DNA of 64,000 nt, taken from assembly GCA_948847595.1 (NCBI GenBank), contig CAQOGY010000003.1:252974-316973 (forward strand). Reading direction: 5' to 3'. Positions 60,998 to 64,000 of the stretch are shown here, piece after piece. The notes beneath the pieces are model-generated. The model saw nothing but the letters and a program-made list of their open reading frames with translations. It ran no database searches and was not told where the DNA came from. The DNA is from an uncultured Bacteroides sp. GTDB lineage: Bacteria > Bacteroidota > Bacteroidia > Bacteroidales > Bacteroidaceae. Position numbers and translations under genes: made by a program. Numbering within the stretch: the stretch's first letter is position 1; every line of letters starts with the position of its first letter.

Positions 60998-62089
60998 ATG
61001 AATAACGAAAATAATACCAATCCTCAATCCGGCATTAACCTGAATATGTATGGCTGGAATGAGATGCTAAACCAACTTAAAAAAGAATCATTATATAATG
61101 CTCTTGCCCATGGTCGTGTATCCATTGTGCATCGGACGTGTTATGAGATAGTTTCTGAAAATGGCTTGTTTCAGTGTGAACTGACAGGAAACATGATGTA
61201 CGGGAAATCGGATTTCGAATTACCTTGTACAGGCGATTGGGTAATCTTTCAGCCGTTCGATGAAAATAAAGGGATTATAGTTGATATGCTGTCCCGTGAA
61301 CGGACACTGTATCGTAAGAAAAGCGGGACGGTTGCCGATAAACAAGCCATTGCTTCTTATGTCGATAAGGCTTTTATAGTACAGAGCCTTGATGATAATT
61401 TCAATATCCGCAGAGTAGAACGTTTTATGGCTCAGATATTGGAAGAAAATATCAGTTCCGTGTTGGTACTCAATAAAGCCGATTTGGATTTTGACAGGCA
61501 GAGTGTTGAAGGACAAATAAGGCATATCGCCTGTCAGATACCCGTCTTTTTTACGAGTATCTGTCAACCAGAGACTATTCTCCGGCTACGCGAATCCATA
61601 TCAGAAGGTGAAACGGTTGTATTTGTCGGTTCTTCGGGCGTTGGGAAAAGCTCTTTGGTGAATGCACTTTGTGAAAAGTCGGTATTGCTCACATCTGATA
61701 TAAGCCTGTCCACAGGAAAAGGCCGGCATACTTCGACTCGTCGTGAAATGGTATTGATGAACAGTTCGGGTGTTTTAATCGACACTCCGGGCGTCCGTGA
61801 ATTTGGCTTGGCCATTGACAATCCCGATTCTCTTGCCGAAGTACTGGAAATCTCCGACTATGCGGAGTCGTGCCGTTTCAAGGATTGCAAACATATCAAC
61901 GAACCGGGCTGTGCTGTTATAGAAGCAGTCAATAGCGGCGCATTAGATTCAAAAGTTTATGCAAGCTATCTGAAACTTCGTCGGGAAGCGTGGCATTTCT
62001 CCGCTTCCGAACATGAGAAACGTAAAAAGGAGAAATCCTTTACCAAACTGGTGGAAGAAGTGAAGAACCGCAAGGATGCAAGCCGCTGA
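60998..62089 (+). CDS. rsgA: RsgA-type circularly permuted ribosome-assembly GTPase
   Basis: Start taken at ATG 60998 (MNNENNTNPQSGINLNMYGW), 363 residues. N-terminal OB fold (ARV...SELTGNMMYG region), then permuted G motifs: G4 LVLNKADLD, G1 FVGSSGVGKSSLVNAL, G3 IDTPGVREFGL. The C-terminal zinc site carries CRFKDCKHINEPGC. It acts on the small ribosomal subunit. The sequence start (YGWNEMLN) is the longer Firmicutes-like form, so it may be an extra paralogue of the housekeeping RsgA. The leader structure upstream suggests induction when translation stalls. Confidence 0.88.
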   Translation: MNNENNTNPQSGINLNMYGWNEMLNQLKKESLYNALAHGRVSIVHRTCYEIVSENGLFQCELTGNMMYGKSDFELPCTGDWVIFQPFDENKGIIVDMLSRERTLYRKKSGTVADKQAIASYVDKAFIVQSLDDNFNIRRVERFMAQILEENISSVLVLNKADLDFDRQSVEGQIRHIACQIPVFFTSICQPETILRLRESISEGETVVFVGSSGVGKSSLVNALCEKSVLLTSDISLSTGKGRHTSTRREMVLMNSSGVLIDTPGVREFGLAIDNPDSLAEVLEISDYAESCRFKDCKHINEPGCAVIEAVNSGALDSKVYASYLKLRREAWHFSASEHEKRKKEKSFTKLVEEVKNRKDASR

Positions 62090-62099
62090 TTCTACTCAA

Positions 62100-62137
62100 A
62101 ACGCGATGCAGGTATCACTGGATGCCTGCATTGCGTT
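62100..62137. terminator. bidirectional terminator between rsgA and grpB
   Basis: 16-bp arms aacgcgatgcaggtat (62100-62115) and atgcctgcattgcgtt (62122-62137), two G-T pairs, 6-base loop. Confidence 0.75.
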
Positions 62138-62189
62138 TATTCTGACTTATATTTATCTTAAACAGGTATTTATGAAAGAGCTTTATTTA

Positions 62190-62756
62190 TTACTTATTGT
62201 CATATCTGCCTGTAAAAAGTAGTTTCCCTTCTTGGGAGTATCGTTTTATGAAACCACCTTTTTGGAAAGTGTACATATTCCTGTCATGCTCATACTGTTT
62301 CCACAAATCAAGTTTAAGTTGTTCATATTCTTTGGCAATGACAGCATTTGTTTGAAGATAGTCTCTGAAATACAATTCATCATTATCCCCTTCATAACAT
62401 AAATGTAGATGAAATACCCGCTCGGCATATCCTTGTAAAGTGTAACCTTTATTGAAATCAATACGACTGCTGTTCTCTGCCATGCAGAGATAGCCGCATC
62501 TTTCAATTATGACTTTCAAATCGGAGATTTTCTCTTCTCTTGGAATTTCCACAAGTATATCTATGATAGGCTTTGCCCATATTCCTTTGATGGCTGTGCT
62601 ACCTATATGGTTAATACGTTCAATACAAGGAAGTTCCTCTGTCAGTAATTCCGCTTCTTCCTTATACCAGTCTGCCCAGTATTCTTGGTGTGCAGTCAGG
62701 GTTATGGGAAATAATTGCCAAAGTTCGTCTAATGGTAATTCGGTCAATTTTTTCAT
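62190..62756 (-). CDS. GrpB-family (UPF0157) nucleotidyltransferase-like protein
   Basis: 188 residues. RINHIGSTAIKGIWAKPIID is the GrpB signature, a minimal nucleotidyltransferase fold with GS and DxD-like residues (IIDILVEI). The role of the family is unsettled. It stands alone, minus strand, with the immunity-like genes behind it in the same direction. Confidence 0.85.
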   Translation of the reverse strand: MKKLTELPLDELWQLFPITLTAHQEYWADWYKEEAELLTEELPCIERINHIGSTAIKGIWAKPIIDILVEIPREEKISDLKVIIERCGYLCMAENSSRIDFNKGYTLQGYAERVFHLHLCYEGDNDELYFRDYLQTNAVIAKEYEQLKLDLWKQYEHDRNMYTFQKGGFIKRYSQEGKLLFTGRYDNK

Positions 62757-62802
62757 ATTTCAACTATTTATTGTAGTCTTAAATACTAATGGGTAAACGT
62801 TG

Positions 62803-63144
62803 TCACGTTTCGTTAGTAACTTTTTTCTGTTGTGAGTTATTTAGACGTTGAACTAGCATCTTCTTAAACTCTGTACTATTACATCCATTTATAAGTTTTC
62901 TGTACTCAAGGAATTTTGTTTTTGGATACACAGACTCTATTAAATGTAGCAATGTCCATTCTATGCCATATAAAGCAGTAGGCGGAAAGAGCTTGATTAA
63001 AATATGCGCTTCCTCCAAAGTGATAGGCTGAACTATTTTGTCCAATAAGTCGGCATATTCATCAACTAATGTAGCCGTTATTCGTTCGTCTGCTTCATCG
63101 GGCATTGCACCTATTAAAGCTAATTGTTCAATTTCTTTTCTCAT
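62803..63144 (-). CDS. small immunity-like protein (Imm30-type, tentative)
   Basis: 113 residues, acidic and helical. EEAHILIKLFPPTALYGIEW and TLLHLIESVYP resemble small immunity proteins of polymorphic toxins, in which a WxLxHxIE-type helix is conserved; this assignment is from memory and tentative. No toxin gene is seen in the window. It lies 25 bp behind the next gene on the same strand. Confidence 0.45.
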   Translation of the reverse strand: MRKEIEQLALIGAMPDEADERITATLVDEYADLLDKIVQPITLEEAHILIKLFPPTALYGIEWTLLHLIESVYPKTKFLEYRKLINGCNSTEFKKMLVQRLNNSQQKKVTNET

Positions 63145-63169
63145 ATTCTTTTTGTAATTGGTGTTAATG

Positions 63170-63922
63170 CTAATGGCTTGACAAAAAGCTGCGTTTAGCA
63201 GCTATCTTGGCTTGTTGACAATGAATTAAGTAAGAATTATTATATGGCAACATTTCGTAATTATGTTGATTGTTAAAAATGAAAGGATAATCTTCCGCTT
63301 TGTATAATTGCGGATTACTGAAATGTTTGAGCACATCTTCCTTTGCAACCTCGTTCAATATTAAAGTTTCTTCATAGCAAAATTCAAATAGAGAAAAAAC
63401 ATTTTTATCGACTATATTTCGCTTCAATTCCATAAACGGGTATAAAAAATGATTTCTTATTCCTGCCGCTCTTTTGAAAGTATCTTTCTGAAAATCAAAA
63501 AGTGTATCATCACTTTTGATAAATCGAAGTGCATAGTAGTTCTTTGATACTAAACTATTTCCAGCCAAGTCTAAGATATTTAGCTTTGCTTGCTCATAAT
63601 AATTTTTATCAATACCATTTGTGGATAAGAAGTTCAAAAAACTTTCAGATACAAACTTTATTGATGTACCTACATCACAAGAGTAGTAATCGAAATCAAT
63701 TTCTTTGTATTTCTTTTTGGTAACTACCATAAACATTTCACAGGGAAATTGAAATTCTCCTGTTGGATATTCCGAATTAAAGCGGTTATACATTTTCCAT
63801 TTCTCATCATAAATCTTACGAGGTTGCTCTAAATCAAACTGTGATTTAAGAATAAAATCATTCTGCAAAGGATAACTTTTAGGCAGGTGAGTTCGATTAA
63901 ACCATATATATAATTTTTTCAT
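63170..63922 (-). CDS. hypothetical protein, possible immunity protein (Imm43-like, tentative)
   Basis: 250 residues, no signal peptide or membrane segment. It starts KKLYIWFNRTHLPKSYPLQN and is rich in aromatic residues, with YNRFNSEYPTGEFQFPCEMF and a helical C-terminus. I associate this plan with Imm43-like immunity proteins, but cannot confirm it. Together with the gene downstream it forms a pair of orphan cassettes at the window edge; a cognate toxin or a recombinase could lie beyond base 64000. Confidence 0.4.
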   Translation of the reverse strand: MKKLYIWFNRTHLPKSYPLQNDFILKSQFDLEQPRKIYDEKWKMYNRFNSEYPTGEFQFPCEMFMVVTKKKYKEIDFDYYSCDVGTSIKFVSESFLNFLSTNGIDKNYYEQAKLNILDLAGNSLVSKNYYALRFIKSDDTLFDFQKDTFKRAAGIRNHFLYPFMELKRNIVDKNVFSLFEFCYEETLILNEVAKEDVLKHFSNPQLYKAEDYPFIFNNQHNYEMLPYNNSYLIHCQQAKIAAKRSFLSSH

Positions 63923-63949
63923 TGCTATGTATTATTGTTAATGGGTTGC

Positions 63950-63975
63950 AGCTTGCCGCCGTTTTAGGCGGAATA
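63950..63975. repeat. hairpin beyond the last gene at the window edge
   Basis: ccgcc-gtttta-ggcgg in the last 50 bases. A comparable gctgc-gttt-agcagc palindrome lies at the other end of the gene (about 63188-63204). The pair could be boundary elements of a gene cassette. Confidence 0.35.
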
Positions 63976-64000
63976 GGTGCTTGTTACCGATATATTTTTA

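Overview
The window is chromosomal DNA from a gut Bacteroidales, almost certainly a Bacteroides species. The evidence is a SusC/SusD pair, promoters of the Bacteroidetes type (TTTG about 20 bp before TAnnTTTG) in front of many genes, PKD/LamG and DUF4421 proteins, BioG-type biotin synthesis with a BioB-BioA fusion, an RteC homologue, and IS5/ISAs1-type insertion sequences. No tRNA, rRNA or CRISPR array was seen. The order lactate permease, acyl-CoA carboxylase, bio genes, susCD resembles what I recall of B. thetaiotaomicron, but I could not check this.

Left part (1-18 kb). It opens inside a PKD/LamG surface protein, then a HAD phosphatase, a Nudix hydrolase and a Crp-type regulator on the minus strand. 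A TonB-dependent receptor follows, with an odd HU-like N-terminal extension. Behind it is an overlapping operon of two LytS-type sensors and one LytTR regulator; the first sensor has lost its catalytic residues. After a DUF202 protein and a thioredoxin lipoprotein comes a three-gene RNA-repair operon: RtcB, an ATP-dependent RNA ligase and HD-Pnk. A GNAT-YoaP protein and a lactate permease end this part.

Central part (18-37 kb). A biotin-dependent acyl-CoA carboxylase (carboxyltransferase, biotin carboxylase, biotin carrier) and an orphan hybrid histidine kinase lie on the plus strand. A complete late biotin pathway (bioBA fusion, bioF, bioG, bioC, bioD) lies on the minus strand. A DUF4421 protein and a divergent susCD pair without glycosidases follow. 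The bio genes make the cofactor that the carboxylase next door needs.

Accessory island (36.9-50.4 kb). An AT-rich minus-strand block is bracketed by an exact 18-bp direct repeat. It carries a tightly packed seven-gene operon: two membrane proteins, a coiled-coil protein with a glycine-rich membrane hairpin, an Hsp70-like ATPase with a similar hairpin, a HerA/FtsK-like ATPase, a large protein combining a WHH-type HNH nuclease motif with an HExxH metallopeptidase motif, and a small overlapping gene that may be its immunity partner. A DUF1232 protein and a YbjN/Sel1/UVR-like protein sit downstream. The operon has a recognisable promoter and a leader of about 300 nt. I do not recognise this set as a described system, and it is the best candidate for something new. 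Its right side is an IS graveyard with two truncated transposases and one intact IS5-type element.

Right part (50.4-64 kb). An MFS transporter of the fosmidomycin-resistance type comes first, then a LacI regulator with a mannonate oxidoreductase and mannonate dehydratase (uxuB-uxuA), and an exonuclease. Small single genes follow: AraC regulator, PPOX protein, ABM monooxygenase, RteC, DUF1062, SIMPL. An RsgA-type GTPase has an attenuator-like leader. GrpB and two genes that look like orphan immunity proteins reach the window edge.
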